This document shows positions 27,221 to 37,644 of a stretch of DNA of 64,000 nt, in pieces. The position numbers were made by a program, and so were the translations under genes. Each line of letters starts with the position of its first letter. Position 1 is the stretch's first letter. The stretch lies in the NCBI RefSeq assembly GCF_000156395.1, contig NZ_GG703817.1:124822-188821 (forward strand), written 5' to 3'. The notes below the pieces were generated by a model, which was not told the origin of the DNA, ran no database searches, and was given only the letters and a program-made list of their open reading frames with translations. Origin of the DNA: Providencia rustigianii DSM 4541. GTDB lineage: Bacteria > Pseudomonadota > Gammaproteobacteria > Enterobacterales > Enterobacteriaceae.

Positions 27221-28513
27221 TCACAGATACGGCGACCAGGCAGGAAATTTTACCTGTCCATCGGTTGCCGGAAGACGCGCTTTGAAACGCCCGTCGGTCG
27301 AAACTAGCTGCAATATAGTCCCCAAGCCTTGAGAGGAGCTATAAATTACCATAGTGCCGTTAGGTGCGATACTCGGCGTTTCATCTAGAAACGTTGTCGT
27401 TAAATATTCAACGTTACCCGTTGCCAGATCCTGTTTGGCGATATGCTGTTGACCGCCCCCGGAGCTGACCATCACTAAGAAAGTTCCATCCGGGCTTACA
27501 TCAGCATCCTGATTTTGAGTTCCTTCATAGGAGACTCTTACTGGACTACCACCATTAATATTCATTTTATAAACTTGCGGACGTCCTGCTTGGTCCGAAG
27601 TATAGACTAAAGTTTGGCTATCCGGCATCCAGCTTGGTTCAGTATTGTTACTACGACCATCTGTAACTTGACGAATTTGCCCACTTGCTAAGTCCATCAC
27701 ATATAAATTCAGGCTACCTGTCTTAGACAGTGCAAATGCTAATTTAGTACCATCTGGTGAGAACGCAGGCGCCCCATTATGACGTGGGAATTTTGCAACC
27801 TGACGAACTGCACCACTTGATAGCGTCTGGATAACTAACGCAGAGCTACCACTTTCAAATGTTACATACGCGATTTTTTGACCATCTGGTGACCATGCTG
27901 GTGACATCAGTGGTTCAGGTGAACGGTGAACCGTAAATTGGTTAAATCCGTCATAATCTGAAACGCGTAATTCAAACGGATATTGACCGCCATTAGTTTT
28001 CACTACATACGCAATACGCGTACGGAATGCTCCACGAATACCGGTCAATTTCTCAAAAACTTCATCACTTGCAGTATGAGCTGCATAGCGTAACCAATCT
28101 TTAGTGACTTTAAATTGGTTCTGAGCTAACACTGCACCTGGATTAGCAGCAACATCAACTAGTTGATAACTGACTACGAAGCTACCATCTGCGGCTGGCT
28201 GAACTTGACCAACGACAACAGCATTAATGCCCAACGTAGTCCAAGCATCAGGAATGACTTCTGAAGCCGTTCCCGGTTGCTGAGGCATACGGCTTGGCTC
28301 AATAGGGTTAAATTTACCGCTATTACGTAAATCAGCGCCGACAATCTGTCCAACTTCTTGTGGTGGCGCACCTGCACCCGCCCACTTAAATGGAACCACA
28401 CCGATTGGTTGAGCTGAGTTAACGCCTTCAGTTATCTCAATACGGATTTCTGCCTGAGCAACAGTAGCCCATAGCATCAGGAACCCGAAAACTATTTTAA
28501 ACGCCTGCTTCAT
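27221..28513 (-). CDS. tolB: Tol-Pal system translocation protein TolB
   Basis: TolB is a periplasmic protein that shuttles between Pal and TolA. Seen: a signal peptide [20 protein letters not shown] ending in A21, an N-terminal [21 protein letters not shown] box (TolA-binding), a D1 domain, and a C-terminal six-bladed propeller with repeated SPDG-type blades ([47 protein letters not shown]). The ATG at 28513 gives 430 aa, equal to E. coli. It lies between tolA and pal. Confidence 0.98.
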   Translation of the reverse strand: MKQAFKIVFGFLMLWATVAQAEIRIEITEGVNSAQPIGVVPFKWAGAGAPPQEVGQIVGADLRNSGKFNPIEPSRMPQQPGTASEVIPDAWTTLGINAVVVGQVQPAADGSFVVSYQLVDVAANPGAVLAQNQFKVTKDWLRYAAHTASDEVFEKLTGIRGAFRTRIAYVVKTNGGQYPFELRVSDYDGFNQFTVHRSPEPLMSPAWSPDGQKIAYVTFESGSSALVIQTLSSGAVRQVAKFPRHNGAPAFSPDGTKLAFALSKTGSLNLYVMDLASGQIRQVTDGRSNNTEPSWMPDSQTLVYTSDQAGRPQVYKMNINGGSPVRVSYEGTQNQDADVSPDGTFLVMVSSGGGQQHIAKQDLATGNVEYLTTTFLDETPSIAPNGTMVIYSSSQGLGTILQLVSTDGRFKARLPATDGQVKFPAWSPYL

Positions 28514-28657
28514 CCTAATCTCCCTTACTGCGATATTCACCACCGCAATAATTCGCTGAATTTTAACAAAGGTATACTAACAAAACTAGATAGCACACAA
28601 ACTATTTATTACATCGCCAAAAAATTTACAATATAGACTACTCTGACTTATTGAAAA

Positions 28658-29791
28658 TTAAGGCTTAAATACTAATGTGCTGCCTGATTTATTAAACGTT
28701 TCATAGACCTCTCTGCTAGGTGGTTTTGGCATAGTTGCGAGTTTTGCCGCTCTTATTGCCGCTTCACATAGCGCGGGATCATTTGCTGGACCATTTTTCG
28801 GTGTAATACTGACCAATAATCCATCTGGTGCCAGTTTTAATTGCAGCTCACAAGTCCGTCCACGATACGTCGCTGAGTCATAGAATTTACTTTGGATCGC
28901 TGCTTTTATTTTACCTGCATAGCTATCAACATCTGCATTAGATGCGCCTGATTTTTTACCGCCTCCGCTGCCAGCAGCAGTCTGTCCGCCTTGCTTACTT
29001 GGACCTGATGCAGTTAAATCACCCAGCAAATCATCAACGGATGATGCATTTTTTGCGGCTTCAGCTTTGGCTTTAGCGGCCTTAGCTTTAGCTTCTTTAT
29101 CTTTGGCTTCTTTATCAGCCTTAGCTTTCGCTTCTTTCTCAGCTTTAGCCTTAGCATCAGCTTCAGCTTTTGCTTTAGCTTCTTTTTCAGCCTTAGCTTT
29201 AGCATCAGATTCGGCTTTTTCTTTCGCTTCTTTTTCGGCTTTAGCTTTGGCAGCCTCGGCTTCTTTTTTAGCTTGCGCTTCCGCTTTCTCTTTCGCTATA
29301 GCCTGCTCTTTAATTAGCTTTTCTTTCTCAGCTTTGGCTTGCGCAGCGGCATCCTCAGCTAATTTTTGCTCTTCCTTCGCTTTTTTGGCTGCTTCTTGAG
29401 CTTGCTTTTTCTGTTCTTCAGCTTGTTTTTGCTGCTGTTCAGTTTCGCGCTGAGTTTGAATTTGTTCTTCTTCAAGTTTTTGCAGACGCTTTTGTTCCTG
29501 CTCCTGCTTTTCTCTCAGCTCAGCATCTTGTTTCTGTTGTTGTTCTTTGCGTTCTTTAGCTGCTTGTTGGGAACTTTTTTGCTGCTGTTGAGATTGATTA
29601 TATTGCTCAACAACAGCACCAGGATCGACCATGACTGCATCAATGACCGTTCCCTCTTCTCCACCGCCGCCAAGTTGAACGACTGTCACTAAAGAGCCTA
29701 TAACGATTAAAGCAACCAATAAGATGTGCAATCCAATCGACACCATTAATGAACGCTTTAAGTTATCCTGTTTCTCTTTTGTCTTTCCCAC
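28658..29791 (-). CDS. tolA: Tol-Pal system protein TolA
   Basis: TolA is an inner-membrane protein with a long periplasmic helix that couples TolQR energy to TolB-Pal at the outer membrane. Seen: one N-terminal membrane span (~residues 14-38) with the SHLS-like SIGLH motif that contacts TolQR; a very long K/A/E-rich coiled region (~70-250) with repeats such as KAKAEKEAKAKAEADAK; and a globular C-terminal domain (KIKAAIQSKFYDSATYRGRTCELQLKLAPDG) with a conserved cysteine pair. The GTG at 29791 is chosen by analogy with the E. coli GTG start (KTKEKQDNLKRS); a TTG four codons upstream is possible. It has 377 aa, shorter than E. coli (421) because the helix is shorter. Confidence 0.95.
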   Translation of the reverse strand: MGKTKEKQDNLKRSLMVSIGLHILLVALIVIGSLVTVVQLGGGGEEGTVIDAVMVDPGAVVEQYNQSQQQQKSSQQAAKERKEQQQKQDAELREKQEQEQKRLQKLEEEQIQTQRETEQQQKQAEEQKKQAQEAAKKAKEEQKLAEDAAAQAKAEKEKLIKEQAIAKEKAEAQAKKEAEAAKAKAEKEAKEKAESDAKAKAEKEAKAKAEADAKAKAEKEAKAKADKEAKDKEAKAKAAKAKAEAAKNASSVDDLLGDLTASGPSKQGGQTAAGSGGGKKSGASNADVDSYAGKIKAAIQSKFYDSATYRGRTCELQLKLAPDGLLVSITPKNGPANDPALCEAAIRAAKLATMPKPPSREVYETFNKSGSTLVFKP

Positions 29792-29861
29792 TCTGGTTTC
29801 CAAAAAAAGAATCGTTTCTTTTCAAACTACATCCAAGCCACAAGAACAGTGGCTGGACAAA

Positions 29862-30284
29862 TTAAATAGGTTGAGTCATCAAACCAACAGATTTGATCCC
29901 TGCCCCATGTAACAGATTCAGCGCCTTAATCACTTCATCATAAGGAACTTCTTTAGCTCCGCCAATTAAGAAAACCGTTTTAGGATTTTTCTCTAATTGT
30001 GCTTTTGCCTCTGCTGAAATTTGTTCTGGTGGCAGTAACTCTAAACGCTCACCATCGATCAACATATTATATTGATCAACCCCTGCCACTTCTAAAATCA
30101 CAGGGGGGTTATCACTTGATGATACGGTTTGAGTATCTGTAGCATCCGGCAATTCAACTTCCACACTCTGAGAAATAATAGGTGCTGTTGCCATAAAGAT
30201 CAGCAAAAGCACCAACAATACGTCCAGTAATGGGACTATGTTGATTTCGGATTTCAGCTCACGTTTGCGACTATTGCGCGCCAT
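29862..30284 (-). CDS. tolR: Tol-Pal system protein TolR
   Basis: TolR is an ExbD-like inner-membrane protein that forms the proton channel of the Tol motor with TolQ. Seen: one membrane span INIVPLLDVLLVLLLIFMATAP with the protonatable Asp in LLDVLL (D22 region), then a periplasmic dimerising and peptidoglycan-binding domain. It has 140 aa (E. coli 142). It starts 17 bases after tolQ. Confidence 0.97.
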   Translation of the reverse strand: MARNSRKRELKSEINIVPLLDVLLVLLLIFMATAPIISQSVEVELPDATDTQTVSSSDNPPVILEVAGVDQYNMLIDGERLELLPPEQISAEAKAQLEKNPKTVFLIGGAKEVPYDEVIKALNLLHGAGIKSVGLMTQPI

Positions 30285-30301
30285 TCGCTTTTCTCCCCGT
30301 C

Positions 30302-30985
30302 TTATTTCTTATCTGCAGAGAATGCTTGACGATGCAGGATAGCTAGGAATTCTTCCATAAAGTTATCGTAGCTTTGTTCAAGTTTATTCACGCGTAAGTT
30401 TAAGCGGTTGAATGCCATAACAGCAGGGATTGCCGCAAATAAACCAATTGCAGTTGCAATCAGCGCTTCCGCAATACCCGGTGCAACCATTTGTAGCGTT
30501 GCTTGCTTTACCGCACCCAATGCGATAAATGCATGCATAATTCCCCAAACGGTACCAAATAGACCAATATAAGGGCTAATCGACCCTACTGTACCTAAAA
30601 ATGGGATATGTGACTCTACAGATTCCAATTCACGGTTCATGGAAATACGCATTGCACGTGCTGCGCCAGTAATGACGGCATCCGGTGCATGGATATTCGC
30701 TTGGTGTAAACGTACAAATTCTTTGAAGCCAGAGTAAAAAATTTGCTCTGTGCCACCTAGTGCATCACGGCGTGCCTGACTCTCTTTATACAAACGAGAC
30801 AGTTCAATACCTGACCAAAATTTATCTTCGAACGCTTCAGCCTCACGGGTTGCCGCGTTTAAAATTTTGGTTCTTTGAATAATGATGGCCCACGATGCAA
30901 TAGAAAATCCAAGCAAAACGAACATAATGATCTGAACCAATAGGCTCGCTTTTAGGAATAAATCCAAGATATTCATGTCAGTCAC
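30302..30985 (-). CDS. tolQ: Tol-Pal system protein TolQ
   Basis: TolQ is the ExbB/MotA-like proton-channel protein. Seen: three membrane spans (~residues 14-36, 135-158 and 170-193); [43 protein letters not shown] with the channel threonine; [20 protein letters not shown]. It has 227 aa (E. coli 230). The start is GTG at 30985, giving MTDMNILDL as in E. coli, and it overlaps the ybgC stop by 4 bases (GTGA). Confidence 0.97.
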   Translation of the reverse strand: MTDMNILDLFLKASLLVQIIMFVLLGFSIASWAIIIQRTKILNAATREAEAFEDKFWSGIELSRLYKESQARRDALGGTEQIFYSGFKEFVRLHQANIHAPDAVITGAARAMRISMNRELESVESHIPFLGTVGSISPYIGLFGTVWGIMHAFIALGAVKQATLQMVAPGIAEALIATAIGLFAAIPAVMAFNRLNLRVNKLEQSYDNFMEEFLAILHRQAFSADKK

Positions 30986-31377
30986 TGTTTAAACTCCGCG
31001 ACAATAGACTCAGGAAGCGCTTTTGGCTTCATTTTAGAAATGTCCACACAAGCAATTAGGGCGGTCGCCCCACAAAGCAAGTTACCTTGCGAATCAACTA
31101 ACCTTTGCTGAAATTTTAAAGAAGCTCGTTTTATTTCAACGATTTCCGTTTCAACTTCCAGCAGGTCATCTAACCGAGCACCCTTAATAAAGTCGATTGT
31201 CATATTTTTGACAACAAATCCTAGGTTCTCTGCGAGTAAACTTTGTTGATTGATACCTTTATTTCGCAACATTTCCGTTCTTGCGCGCTCAAAAAAAGCC
31301 AGATAACGTGCATGATATACAACTCCGCCCGCATCAGTGTCTTCATAATACACGCGAACAGGCCAGCGAAATAACAT
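30982..31377 (-). CDS. ybgC: Acyl-CoA thioesterase YbgC
   Basis: YbgC is a hot-dog-fold acyl-CoA thioesterase encoded at the head of the tol-pal operon; in E. coli it associates with ACP and phospholipid-synthesis proteins. Seen: the 4HBT active-site motif [29 protein letters not shown] with the catalytic Asp, and [15 protein letters not shown] at the end. The ATG at 31377 (GGAG 8 bases upstream) gives 131 aa; a GTG three codons upstream would give 134, the E. coli length, but lies too close to the GGAG. It is the first gene of ybgC-tolQRAB-pal-cpoB. Confidence 0.95.
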   Translation of the reverse strand: MLFRWPVRVYYEDTDAGGVVYHARYLAFFERARTEMLRNKGINQQSLLAENLGFVVKNMTIDFIKGARLDDLLEVETEIVEIKRASLKFQQRLVDSQGNLLCGATALIACVDISKMKPKALPESIVAEFKQ

Positions 31378-31466
31378 AAAAATCACTCCGTCTTAGGTTA
31401 AATTAATTAACGGTGCCACTATACGCAAGACCGTGACGCTTTGGAATCACTTTGCAGGTAAAGATA

Positions 31467-31499
31467 TCAAAAATAATTGTGGATCTCATGACCCACAAT
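31467..31499 (-). terminator. Rho-independent terminator of the cyd operon
   Basis: ATTGTGG (31476-31482) and CCACAAT (31493-31499) form a 7-bp stem 12 bases past ybgE. On the minus strand it is followed by TATTTTTGAT. It separates the cyd operon from the tol operon. Confidence 0.7.
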
Positions 31500-31510
31500 C
31501 TGAATTTAGA

Positions 31511-31798
31511 TTAACTGAAGACTTTAATTAGTCCCCAGATAAGAATGATGATGGCAGGCAATGGATGGAACAACACTCGCCAGATGATTTTATTAGGTAG
31601 GAAACCCACCCCAAAAATAATCGCGCTGCAAGTTGCCCATATCATTAGGAAACCTAGCCAGATAGGAAATGAGCTAGTATTGGCTGCAAATAGGGATGGA
31701 TCCCACATAACAGTACCAGCTGTAACTAAAGCTAATACAAGGATAAGGGCCCTAATAGGGCCCTTTCCTAATAGCTGATAGGTTTTATCCATCAGCAT
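31511..31798 (-). CDS. ybgE: Cyd operon protein YbgE
   Basis: YbgE is a small membrane protein encoded at the end of the cytochrome bd operon, with no firm function. Seen: three hydrophobic segments across 95 aa (~16-32, 46-64, 75-94), the PIRALILVLALVTAGTVMWDPSLFA stretch matching E. coli PLRALSFVMALLLAGCMFWDPSRFA, and GVGFLPNKIIWRVLF. It lies 5 bases after cydX with GGTGAG as ribosome-binding site; a second ATG two codons in is possible. Confidence 0.92.
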   Translation of the reverse strand: MLMDKTYQLLGKGPIRALILVLALVTAGTVMWDPSLFAANTSSFPIWLGFLMIWATCSAIIFGVGFLPNKIIWRVLFHPLPAIIILIWGLIKVFS

Positions 31799-31803
31799 AT
31801 TAT

Positions 31804-31926
31804 TTACTCACCATCTTTAGCTGTTTTAGCTTCTTTTGCACTTTCTGAGTGCTCAAGAGCTAATGCTGCAATCACTGCAAAACTACAAGCTAACAGAGTG
31901 CCGAGGATCCAGGCGAAATACCACAT
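31804..31926 (-). CDS. cydX: Cytochrome bd-I accessory subunit CydX
   Basis: CydX is a single-span peptide that stabilises the haem sites of cytochrome bd-I. I read a 40-aa protein beginning MWYFAWILGTLLACSFAVIA, nearly the same as E. coli MWYFAWILGTLLACSFGVIT, then ALALEHSES and a Lys/Ala-rich tail ending TAKDGE. It is slightly longer than E. coli (37). It starts 12 bases after the cydB stop. Confidence 0.95.
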   Translation of the reverse strand: MWYFAWILGTLLACSFAVIAALALEHSESAKEAKTAKDGE

Positions 31927-31938
31927 ATGTTATGCTCC

Positions 31939-33078
31939 TTAATACAGTGAATGCTTGTTGCTTTCGATAAAGTTTTTGTCCAAACGACCAAACATTTTGT
32001 AGTAACACCAAGCGGTGTAGCACAGAATGAGTGGGACAAAAATGATCGCAACAACAGTCATGACTTGCAGAGTGAACAAGCTAGATGTCGCATCCCACAT
32101 GGTCAAGCTTGCATTTGGCATGATGCTTGATGGCATGATGAATGGGAACATTGCAACACCACATGTCAAAATAATACATGCGATAGTCAATGATGAAAAT
32201 AAGAACGCCCAACCATTTTTGTCTGCTTTAGTTGCAATCATCGTTAACAGCGGTAACCCAACACCTAGAGCAGGTAAAGCCCACAGGATTGGATACGTGT
32301 TAAAGTTAGTTAACCATGCACCAGAAGCGACTTCTACAGTTTTGTTCAGTGGGTTAGATGGAGCATATGGGTCTATTGCTGAAGTCACAACATAACCATC
32401 GATACCCATAACTAACCATACACCAGCACCCGCAAAAGCAACTAACGTGATCAGCGCACAAATATACGTGGCTTTACGGGTACGTAGGTGAAGTTCACCT
32501 GTCGTACGCATTTGCAGATAAGTTGCACCTTGGGTAACAATCATCATTAAACCAACAACACCAGCTAACAAGCCATATGGGTTTAACAGACCAAACAGAT
32601 TACCTGTATAAGTCAGATACTGCTGGTTATCAATTTGCAGTGGAACACCCAATAACAGGTTACCAAATGCAACACCGATAACTAATGGCGGAACGAAACC
32701 ACCAATAAACAGACCCCAGTCCCACATGCTACGCCATTTTGGGTTCTCCAGTTTTGAACGGTAGTCGAAACCAACCGGACGGAAGAACAATGCAGCTAAT
32801 ACCAAAATCATAGCAACATAGAAGCCAGAGAATGAAGCAGCATAAACTTGTGGCCATGCAGCAAACATTGCACCACCCGCGGTGATTAACCAAACTTGGT
32901 TACCATCCCAATGCGGTGCAACAGCATTAATCATAACGCGGCGTTCAGTATCTGTTTTACCTAAGATAGGTAATAAGAAGCCAACGCCCATGTCAAAACC
33001 ATCCGTGACAGCAAACCCAATCAGCAGCACGCCGATAAGGATCCACCACACAAATCGAAGAACTTCATAATCAAACAT
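31939..33078 (-). CDS. cydB: Cytochrome bd-I ubiquinol oxidase subunit II
   Basis: CydB pairs with CydA in the inner membrane. It carries no haem but is needed for assembly and the oxygen/proton paths. Seen: MFDYEVLRFVWWILIGVLLI then GFAVTDGFDMGVG, GNQVWLITAGGAMFAAWP, FRPVGFDYRSK, and about eight hydrophobic helices. It has 379 aa, equal to E. coli. It lies 14 bases after cydA. Confidence 0.98.
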   Translation of the reverse strand: MFDYEVLRFVWWILIGVLLIGFAVTDGFDMGVGFLLPILGKTDTERRVMINAVAPHWDGNQVWLITAGGAMFAAWPQVYAASFSGFYVAMILVLAALFFRPVGFDYRSKLENPKWRSMWDWGLFIGGFVPPLVIGVAFGNLLLGVPLQIDNQQYLTYTGNLFGLLNPYGLLAGVVGLMMIVTQGATYLQMRTTGELHLRTRKATYICALITLVAFAGAGVWLVMGIDGYVVTSAIDPYAPSNPLNKTVEVASGAWLTNFNTYPILWALPALGVGLPLLTMIATKADKNGWAFLFSSLTIACIILTCGVAMFPFIMPSSIMPNASLTMWDATSSLFTLQVMTVVAIIFVPLILCYTAWCYYKMFGRLDKNFIESNKHSLY

Positions 33079-33092
33079 AAGTGGACTCCTGT

Positions 33093-34661
33093 TTACTGAA
33101 CGTCGTGTGCTGAACTATTTTTTTGTTCAAAATGATAACGACCGGTTTTCAGGCTACTAGGCCCTTTACGAGCGAATTTGAACATTAAGAACATTTCAGC
33201 AATCAAGAACAGTGTATACAGACCACAGATCAGTACCAGAGAGAAGATCAGATCTTGAGGTGTTAAATTAGAGTGTGCAACCGAAACCGGTAACACTTCA
33301 CCAATTGCCCACGGTTGACGACCGTACTCTGCCACAAACCAACCTGATTCAATTGCAATCCAAGGTAATGGAATACCGAACAACGCAAGGCGTAACAGTA
33401 ATTTGCTTTTACCAATACGGTTACGAATAACTGACAGGAATGCCCAACCAACGATTAGCAGTAATGCGAAACCAACTGCAACCATGATACGGAATGCCCA
33501 GAACAGTGGCGCTACGTTTGGAATACTGTCTTTAACAGCTTTTTGGATTTGTTCTTCAGTCGCATCAACAACATTTGGAGCATATTGTTTTAACAGAAGA
33601 CCATAACCGAGGTCTTTTTTGCTTGCTTCAAATGCAGCGCGCAGTTCAGGACTCTTATCACCAGCTAATAATTGTTGTAGCTGACCATAAGAAACCATAC
33701 CGTTACGGATACGAACTTCGTGTTGCTTCATCAGATCTTTCAGACCTAATACTGGCGTATCAATAGAGCGAGTTGCAATGATACCCATTGCCCAAGGAAT
33801 TGAGATAGAGAATGTATTCTCTTCTTTTTCATTGCTTGGGAACGCGATTAGGTTAAATGCAGCTGGAGGAGCATGTGTTTCCCACTCTGCCTCAACAGCG
33901 GCCAGCTTTGTTTTCTGCACGTCACCCATTTCGTAACCTGATTCATCACCAAGAACGATAACAGATAAGACCGCCGCCATACCAAAGCTTGCAGCAATTG
34001 CAAAAGAACGTTTAGCAAACGCAACATCACGACCTTTAAGTAGGTAGTAAGAGCTGATACCCAGAATGAACATAGCACCAGTACAGTAGCCTGCTGCAAC
34101 AGTATGTACGAATTTAACTTGTGCGACTGGGTTAAGAACTAGCTCGGAGAAGCTAAGCATTTCCATTCGCATTGTTTCGTAGTTAAAGTCTGCAGCGATT
34201 GGGTTTTGCATCCAACCGTTCGCTACCAGAATCCACAGTGCTGAGAAGTTAGAACCTAAAGCAACTAACCAAGTCACCGCAAGGTGCTGAGTTTTGCTTA
34301 AACGATCCCAACCAAAGAAGAATAAACCAACAAAGGTAGATTCTAAGAAGAATGCCATCAATCCTTCGATTGCCAGAGGCGCACCGAAGATATCTCCAAC
34401 ATAGTGGGCGTAGTATGACCAGTTAGTACCAAATTGGAACTCCATAGTCAGACCAGTTGCAACACCTAGGGCAAAGTTAATACCAAATAACTTACCCCAG
34501 AACTTAGTCATATCTTTATAAATTTGTTTACCGGACAGCACATATACCGTCTCCATGATCGCAAGCAAAAACGCCATACCTAGCGTTAATGGTACGAATA
34601 GGAAGTGGTACATCGCGGTTAAGGCAAACTGTAATCGTGACAGTTCGACAATATCAAACAT
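33093..34661 (-). CDS. cydA: Cytochrome bd-I ubiquinol oxidase subunit I
   Basis: CydA oxidises ubiquinol and binds haems b558, b595 and d; it is the high-affinity terminal oxidase for low oxygen. Seen: [20 protein letters not shown] with His19 (haem ligand), [34 protein letters not shown] with the b558-ligand His, the Q-loop (~residues 240-380), and the [21 protein letters not shown] segment (menaquinol/ubiquinol oxidase signature). It has 522 aa, equal to E. coli. It is the first gene of cydABX-ybgE. Confidence 0.98.
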   Translation of the reverse strand: MFDIVELSRLQFALTAMYHFLFVPLTLGMAFLLAIMETVYVLSGKQIYKDMTKFWGKLFGINFALGVATGLTMEFQFGTNWSYYAHYVGDIFGAPLAIEGLMAFFLESTFVGLFFFGWDRLSKTQHLAVTWLVALGSNFSALWILVANGWMQNPIAADFNYETMRMEMLSFSELVLNPVAQVKFVHTVAAGYCTGAMFILGISSYYLLKGRDVAFAKRSFAIAASFGMAAVLSVIVLGDESGYEMGDVQKTKLAAVEAEWETHAPPAAFNLIAFPSNEKEENTFSISIPWAMGIIATRSIDTPVLGLKDLMKQHEVRIRNGMVSYGQLQQLLAGDKSPELRAAFEASKKDLGYGLLLKQYAPNVVDATEEQIQKAVKDSIPNVAPLFWAFRIMVAVGFALLLIVGWAFLSVIRNRIGKSKLLLRLALFGIPLPWIAIESGWFVAEYGRQPWAIGEVLPVSVAHSNLTPQDLIFSLVLICGLYTLFLIAEMFLMFKFARKGPSSLKTGRYHFEQKNSSAHDVQ

Positions 34662-35395
34662 CTTGACTCCTTGCTCCTAGCAGGAAGACACCGACTTGCG
34701 GCAACCCAGCTTCCAGTATTAAACGGGAAAGCCTCTTAACTACCAGCAAAAAATGCCTCAAAACAACAAATAATTAACAAAAGTAAAGGAAAAAACCTAC
34801 CATAATAATAGTACGCCTATCTTCACATACAATAAACTTCTTTTACGTGATTCAGATTTGAATTCTGAAGTTATATCAATAATTATACCCTTTAATAGAA
34901 AAATAGGTATTTGATCGAGTACCAATTTAAGCAATTTAAACAAATAAAGCCAGTGGTAATAGATTGATCTAAGTCAATTTTTTCTAGCTTGTTAATTTCA
35001 TTCGTCTCGAATCAAATAATAGTTAGTTAGTTGTTAACTACCTGTTATTATCATTGATATATAACTTTTTACTTTTTTAATAAGATTAAAACAAACTTAT
35101 AACGTCTTCTTTAATACATCTAAAAAAGAATGTCTATTTTATAATAGCAGCTTATTTTTAAGTTATTACTTAATTTATAAATAAAGAGAATAATCGTAGT
35201 TAATCCCCTATATTCAGTTAATCAAATATCACTATAAATATAAAAATTGATCTACTGCAAAATTTGACTAATATGCGTAATGTGCTATTTGCAAGCAAAT
35301 AAAAAACTCTCTAAATATCACTTTTTAGACTGGTTTATTCTTGGCTGATATAGTTTAAAGAACCCTATTTACAGAATTAAATTCCTAATATATAA
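34662..35395 (-). promoter_or_regulatory. Long AT-rich cyd promoter region with an FNR-type site
   Basis: No gene is visible in this ~735-base gap. TTGAT-CTAA-GTCAA at 34964-34977 matches the FNR box TTGAT-N4-ATCAA in 9 of 10 positions, about 300 bases before cydA. Repeated GTTA/GTTAAT words at 34988-35050 (e.g. GTTAGTTAGTTGTTAAC) resemble ArcA direct-repeat sites. Established: E. coli cydAB is controlled by ArcA and FNR from a long multi-promoter region. The individual promoters here are not assigned. Confidence 0.6.
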
Positions 35396-35434
35396 ATACA
35401 AAAAAACCCGTGCTTCATTCTGCAAGCACGGGTT
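35396..35434 (-). terminator. Rho-independent terminator of sdh-suc operon
   Basis: A perfect 11-bp stem AACCCGTGCTT/AAGCACGGGTT (35405-35415 and 35424-35434) lies 40 bases past the sucD stop and is followed on the minus strand by TTTTTTTGTATTTAT. The 40 bases between stop and stem contain a small GAGC/GCTC hairpin. In E. coli the sRNA SdhX is made from this 3' end, so a counterpart may be released here (inference). Confidence 0.9.
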
Positions 35435-35474
35435 CTGTCTCTTACGTTACCTGAGCAATTAGCTCATGTTTCGC

Positions 35475-36347
35475 TTATTTATTTAACAGTGATTTTACTG
35501 CATCGCCGATATCAGCAAGGCTACGAACAGTTTTAACACCTGCGGCTTCTAAAGCAGCAAATTTTTCATCTGCTGTACCTTTACCACCCGCGATAATTGC
35601 ACCAGCATGACCCATACGCTTACCTTTAGGTGCAGTAACACCAGCAATATAGCCTACGACAGGTTTAGTGACGTGCTCTTTAATATACGCAGCGGCATCT
35701 TCTTCAGCATTACCACCAATTTCACCGATCATAACAATTGCTTCAGTTTGTGGGTCTTCTTGGAACAATTTCAGGATATCGATAAAGTTTGAGCCTGGGA
35801 TTGGGTCACCACCGATACCAACACAGGTTGATTGACCTAAACCAGCATCAGTCGTCTGTTTAACCGCTTCATAAGTCAACGTACCTGAACGTGAAACGAT
35901 ACCGACTTTACCTGGCATATGGATATGACCCGGTTGGATACCAATTTTGCACTGTCCTGGGGTGATTACACCTGGGCAGTTTGGTCCAATCATACGAACG
36001 CCAGCTTCGTCTAATTTCACTTTAACAGTCAGCATATCCAGTGTTGGGATACCTTCAGTAATAGTGATAATCAACTTGATACCAGCATCAATGGCTTCAA
36101 GGATAGAATCTTTACAAAATGGTGCTGGAACATAGATAACAGAAGCTGTTGCGCCTGTTGCTTCTACCGCTTCACGCACAGTATTAAATACGGGTAGGCC
36201 TAGGTGAGTTGTGCCACCTTTACCTGGCGTTACACCGCCAACCATTTTTGTACCGTAAGCAATAGCTTGTTCGGAGTGGAAAGTACCTTGACCGCCAGTA
36301 AAACCTTGGCAAATTACTTTGGTGTTTTTATCGATTAAAATAGACAT
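35475..36347 (-). CDS. sucD: Succinyl-CoA synthetase subunit alpha
   Basis: SucD binds CoA and carries the phosphohistidine of succinyl-CoA synthetase, the substrate-level phosphorylation step of the TCA cycle. Seen: the CoA-binding N-terminal Rossmann domain ([21 protein letters not shown]), [10 protein letters not shown], the [14 protein letters not shown] segment and the active-site His247 in RMGHAGAI. It has 290 aa (E. coli 289). Its start overlaps the sucC stop by one base. Confidence 0.98.
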   Translation of the reverse strand: MSILIDKNTKVICQGFTGGQGTFHSEQAIAYGTKMVGGVTPGKGGTTHLGLPVFNTVREAVEATGATASVIYVPAPFCKDSILEAIDAGIKLIITITEGIPTLDMLTVKVKLDEAGVRMIGPNCPGVITPGQCKIGIQPGHIHMPGKVGIVSRSGTLTYEAVKQTTDAGLGQSTCVGIGGDPIPGSNFIDILKLFQEDPQTEAIVMIGEIGGNAEEDAAAYIKEHVTKPVVGYIAGVTAPKGKRMGHAGAIIAGGKGTADEKFAALEAAGVKTVRSLADIGDAVKSLLNK

Positions 36348-37513
36348 TATTTAGCCTCCGCCGCTGCTACTGCTTTCTTAGCTGCATCTGTCAGGCTGTT
36401 TGCTGCGATAATATTTAAACCGCTATCTGCCAGTTTTTTCGCACCTAACTCTGCATTGTTACCTTCTAAACGTACAACTACTGGTACATTTACGCCAACT
36501 TCTTCTACTGCACCAATGATGCCGTCTGCAATCAGGTCACAGCGAACGATACCACCAAAAATGTTTACGAATACGGCTTTAACGCTCTTATCTGAAAGGA
36601 TAATTTTAAATGCTTCAGTTACGCGTTCTTTAGTTGCACCGCCACCAACATCAAGGAAGTTAGCTGGGGAACCGCCGTGCAATTTAACGATATCCATCGT
36701 ACCCATTGCAAGACCCGCGCCGTTAACCATACAACCGATGTTACCATCCAGCGCTACGTAGTTTAGTTCCCATTGAGCCGCTTGAGCTTCACGCGCATCT
36801 TCTTGAGATGGATCGTGCATTTCACGCATTTCAGCTTGGCGATACAGTGCGTTACTATCAACGCCTAATTTACCATCTAAGCAAATTAAGTCGCCTTCAG
36901 TATTGATAACTAATGGGTTAACTTCGATCAGAGCTAAGTCGCGCTCTAAGAACATGGTTGCTAAGCCCATGAAAATTTTCGCGAATTGGCTAACTTGCTT
37001 TCCAGTTAAGCCTAATTTAAAGGCTAATTCACGGCCTTGATAAGGCATAGGCCCTGTCAGTGGATCGATAGCCGCTTTATGAATCAGTTCTGGTGTTTCT
37101 TCGGCAACTTTTTCAATTTCAACGCCGCCTTCAGTTGATGCCATGAACACAACACGACGTGTTCCACGGTCAACAACTGCACCTAAATACAGCTCTTTAG
37201 CAATGTCAGTTGCGCTTTCAACCAAGATTTGGTTTACAGGCTGACCATTTGCATCAGTTTGGTAAGTGACCAGATTTTTACCTAACCACTTTTCAGCAAA
37301 CTCGCTGATGTCATTGATATCTTTTGTAACTTTTACGCCACCAGCTTTACCACGTCCACCTGCGTGAACTTGGCATTTGATAACCCATGGACCATTACCG
37401 ATTTTTTTCGCTGCAGCTACTGCTTCTTCTACTGATGAACAGGCATAGCCAGTTGGAGCGGGTAAGCCATAGCGTGTAAAAAGCTGTTTTGCCTGATACT
37501 CGTGTAAATTCAT
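36347..37513 (-). CDS. sucC: Succinyl-CoA synthetase subunit beta
   Basis: SucC is the nucleotide-binding (ATP-grasp) subunit of succinyl-CoA synthetase. Seen: [37 protein letters not shown] (nucleotide-binding lysines), [23 protein letters not shown] (metal-binding acidic residues), [18 protein letters not shown] and [10 protein letters not shown]. It has 388 aa, equal to E. coli. It lies between sucB and sucD. Confidence 0.98.
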   Translation of the reverse strand: MNLHEYQAKQLFTRYGLPAPTGYACSSVEEAVAAAKKIGNGPWVIKCQVHAGGRGKAGGVKVTKDINDISEFAEKWLGKNLVTYQTDANGQPVNQILVESATDIAKELYLGAVVDRGTRRVVFMASTEGGVEIEKVAEETPELIHKAAIDPLTGPMPYQGRELAFKLGLTGKQVSQFAKIFMGLATMFLERDLALIEVNPLVINTEGDLICLDGKLGVDSNALYRQAEMREMHDPSQEDAREAQAAQWELNYVALDGNIGCMVNGAGLAMGTMDIVKLHGGSPANFLDVGGGATKERVTEAFKIILSDKSVKAVFVNIFGGIVRCDLIADGIIGAVEEVGVNVPVVVRLEGNNAELGAKKLADSGLNIIAANSLTDAAKKAVAAAEAK

Positions 37514-37577
37514 GATGTTCTATCCATAATTGAGTCTGGAGGAGCGTGTATCGCCCCTTGCAATTGTTACAGATTTA

Positions 37578-37634
37578 GCAGCCAGAAAACTGGCTGCATC
37601 GGTTACCTCAGACCGGGCAGGTTGTACCCTGCCC
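37578..37634 (-). other. Two stem-loops between sucB and sucC
   Basis: In the 131-base gap, GCAGCCAG/CTGGCTGC (37578-37585 and 37590-37597) and GGGCAGG/CCTGCCC (37615-37621 and 37628-37634) form two compact GC-rich hairpins with no T-run. They are likely mRNA-stability or processing structures separating 2-oxoglutarate dehydrogenase from succinyl-CoA synthetase transcripts (inference). Confidence 0.55.
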
Positions 37635-37644
37635 TGTTATGTTT

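Noticed and set aside
29067-29692. Long Ala/Ser- and Leu/Phe-rich frames on the plus strand inside tolA
   Set aside because: They are antisense shadows of the K/A/E-rich TolA helix; low-complexity coding produces open opposite frames.
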